Source: Ichthyophis bannanicus (Eukaryota; Chordata; Amphibia; Gymnophiona; Ichthyophiidae). From it: DNA of 64,000 nt. A program made the translations under genes and the position numbers. Each line of letters begins with the position of its first letter. Positions within the stretch are counted from its first letter, which is position 1. Location of the stretch: positions 1,227,887,312 through 1,227,951,311 of the forward strand of contig CM066031.1 in NCBI GenBank assembly GCA_033557465.1, read 5' to 3'. Below are positions 62,779 to 64,000 of this stretch, piece after piece. Below the pieces are notes generated by a model, which had not been told where the DNA came from, searched no databases, and was given only the letters and a program-made list of their open reading frames with translations.

Positions 62779-64000
62779 GATAAGGGGGGTCCAGTCAACC
62801 TTGCTTCCGGTAGGGGGACGGTTGCAAGACTTTTATCCTGCCTGGGTCCGGGTAACCTCAGACCAGTGGGTTCTGGAAGTCATTCAAGAGGGATACGCGC
62901 TGGAGTTGCTGAAGCCAGTGCGTCCCGCCTTTGTACGGTCTCCCGGCAAGTCACCCGCCAAGTGCACGGCCTTAATGGAGATGGTCCAAAGGCTGTTGCA
63001 GCTCAGGGCAATAGTGCCTGTTCCTCGCGACCAACTCGGCGGCGGTCGATACTCCATCTACTTCATTGTCCCAAAAAAGGGCGGAGGCGTCCGTCCGATC
63101 TTGGACCTCAAGGGGGTGAATCGGTGTCTTCGCGTGTTGCATTTCCATATGGAGACGCTACATTCGGTCATAGTGGCAGTCCAAAAGGGGGAGTTTCTTA
63201 CTTCCCTGGATTTGTCGGAAGCGTATCTCCACATCCCCATACGACCGGAACACCACCAGTTTCTCAGATTTGCAGTCCCGTTCGGCCACTTTCAGTTTAG
63301 CGCGTTGCCGTTCGGTTTAGCGATGGCCCCACGAACCTTCACCAAGGTCATGGTGGTGGTAGCGGCGGCGCTGAGAAAGGAAGGCATTCTGGTGCATCCG
63401 TATCTCGATGACTGGTTGATTCGAGCAAAGTCAAGGTCTGAGAGCGCGTCTGCCACGGCTCGCGTAGTGGCTTTTCTGGAGGAACTCGGTTGGATTGTCA
63501 ATTTGGCAAAAAGTCATTTGACTCTTTCTCAGAATCTCGAATATCTCGGAGCCCACTTCGACACAAAGGTAGGGAAGGTGTTTCTAACAAACGAAAGAGC
63601 GCAGGGTCTCCGGCTTCTGGTGACCCGTTTCCTTCGCTACCGGGCGCCCTCAGCCTGGCGTTATCTCCAGTTACTAGGTACGATGGCCGCGTCCATAGAG
63701 ACGGTTCCTTGAGCAAGAGCGCACATGAGACCATTGCAAAGAGCTTTGCTTCGCCGGTGGTCGCACCAACATGATCCGTTATCCCGGAGATTACCCTGTC
63801 CGGAGGAGGCGCACCAGTCCCTCCAATGGTGGTTGTGTCCCGCGTCCTTAGTGGCGGGGAAGAACTTGGAAGCTCCGACCTGGATCTCATTGATGACCGA
63901 TGCCAGTCTTTCCGGCTGGGGCGCTCATTGTCAAGGCAGGTTCACGCAGGGGCACTGGTCCACCCAGGAAAAGGCCTGGTCTATCAACAGGCTGGAACTA
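62696..64000 (+). pseudogene. DIRS RT / RNase H ORF2, copy F (cut by window)
   Basis: Overlaps the gag end by about 83 nt in the +1 frame. RT motifs: GRLQDFYPAWVRVTSDQWVL, FIVPKKGGGVRPILDLKGVN, TSLDLSEAYLHIPIRPEHHQ, catalytic YLDDWLIRAK near 63402-63422, and thumb NLEYLGAHFDTK. TGA at 63710-63712 stands where E has Trp (VPWARA). The frame then stays open to the window end through the RNase H start (LMTDASLSGWGAHC, SINRLEL). Apart from that stop, all RT catalytic residues are kept. Confidence 0.9.

Larger units (their letters stand above)
60339..64000 (+). mobile_element. DIRS-type retrotransposon copy F, 5' part
   Basis: Plus-strand DIRS copy running off the right edge. The 5' terminus, near 60339 (TTCCTGTTCGTGTATCCAGC), parallels the ends of copies C and D. 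It contains the subterminal hairpin, a leader of about 800 bp, gag and RT, and stops inside RNase H. It is inserted in the ORF1-only L1-like element to its left. Lesions: a frameshift near 61515 and TAA at 62431 in gag, and TGA at 63710 in ORF2. Confidence 0.9.

Overview
This window is vertebrate nuclear DNA made almost entirely of transposable elements. It has no operons, ribosome binding sites or bacterial coding density. What dominates is six copies of DIRS-type tyrosine-recombinase retrotransposons (called A to F here), CR1-like LINEs, L1/Tx1-like LINEs, hAT DNA transposons with 8-bp target duplications, and tRNA-derived SINEs. This mixture fits a large amphibian genome. A caecilian would be my first guess, but that is an inference from repeat style and not proven by the window.

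Layout. 1-2399: 5' part of DIRS copy A (minus), inserted in a CR1 remnant. 2716-8979: DIRS copy B (minus), a different subfamily, with two CR1 3' fragments lodged in its 5' end. 9.2-10.6 kb: a SINE and an RTE-like tail. 11237-17191 and 17545-23385: complete-length DIRS copies C and D (minus). 23.4-28.9 kb: sparse sequence with LINE tails, a MITE and short repeats. 28960-31950: decayed L1-like LINE (plus). 32424-39146: full-length L1/Tx1-like LINE (minus) with an 18-bp target duplication. 39470-41812: CR1 tail (minus) split by a 1.47-kb hAT element that itself holds a 349-bp hAT. 42.48-42.72 kb: a CpG-dense stretch that looks like a host promoter with a possible minus-strand first exon. 43.25-48.8 kb: two CR1-like LINEs (plus), one interrupted by a third. 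49035-59163: one minus-strand CR1 opened by three separate insertions (an ORF1-only L1-like element, a hAT MITE carrying a SINE, and DIRS copy E). 59350-60338: a second ORF1-only L1-like element (minus). 60339-64000: DIRS copy F (plus), running out of the window.

How the parts work together. A DIRS copy encodes a Gag-like protein, then reverse transcriptase/RNase H with a downstream methyltransferase-like region, then a tyrosine recombinase. Its termini are inverted, and an internal complementary region after the recombinase pairs with both termini. That layout can be read directly in copies B, C, D and E. Copy E is the best preserved: its recombinase frame is open with all catalytic residues, and only three lesions were seen in the Gag and RT frames. 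LINE proteins here (CR1 and L1/Tx1) probably mobilised the SINEs and ORF1-only elements in trans.

Limits. All calls were made by reading the sequence, with no database search. Element ends are accurate to a few bases where a target duplication or ICR is quoted and to tens of bases elsewhere. I found no convincing complete host gene, tRNA, rRNA or CRISPR array.
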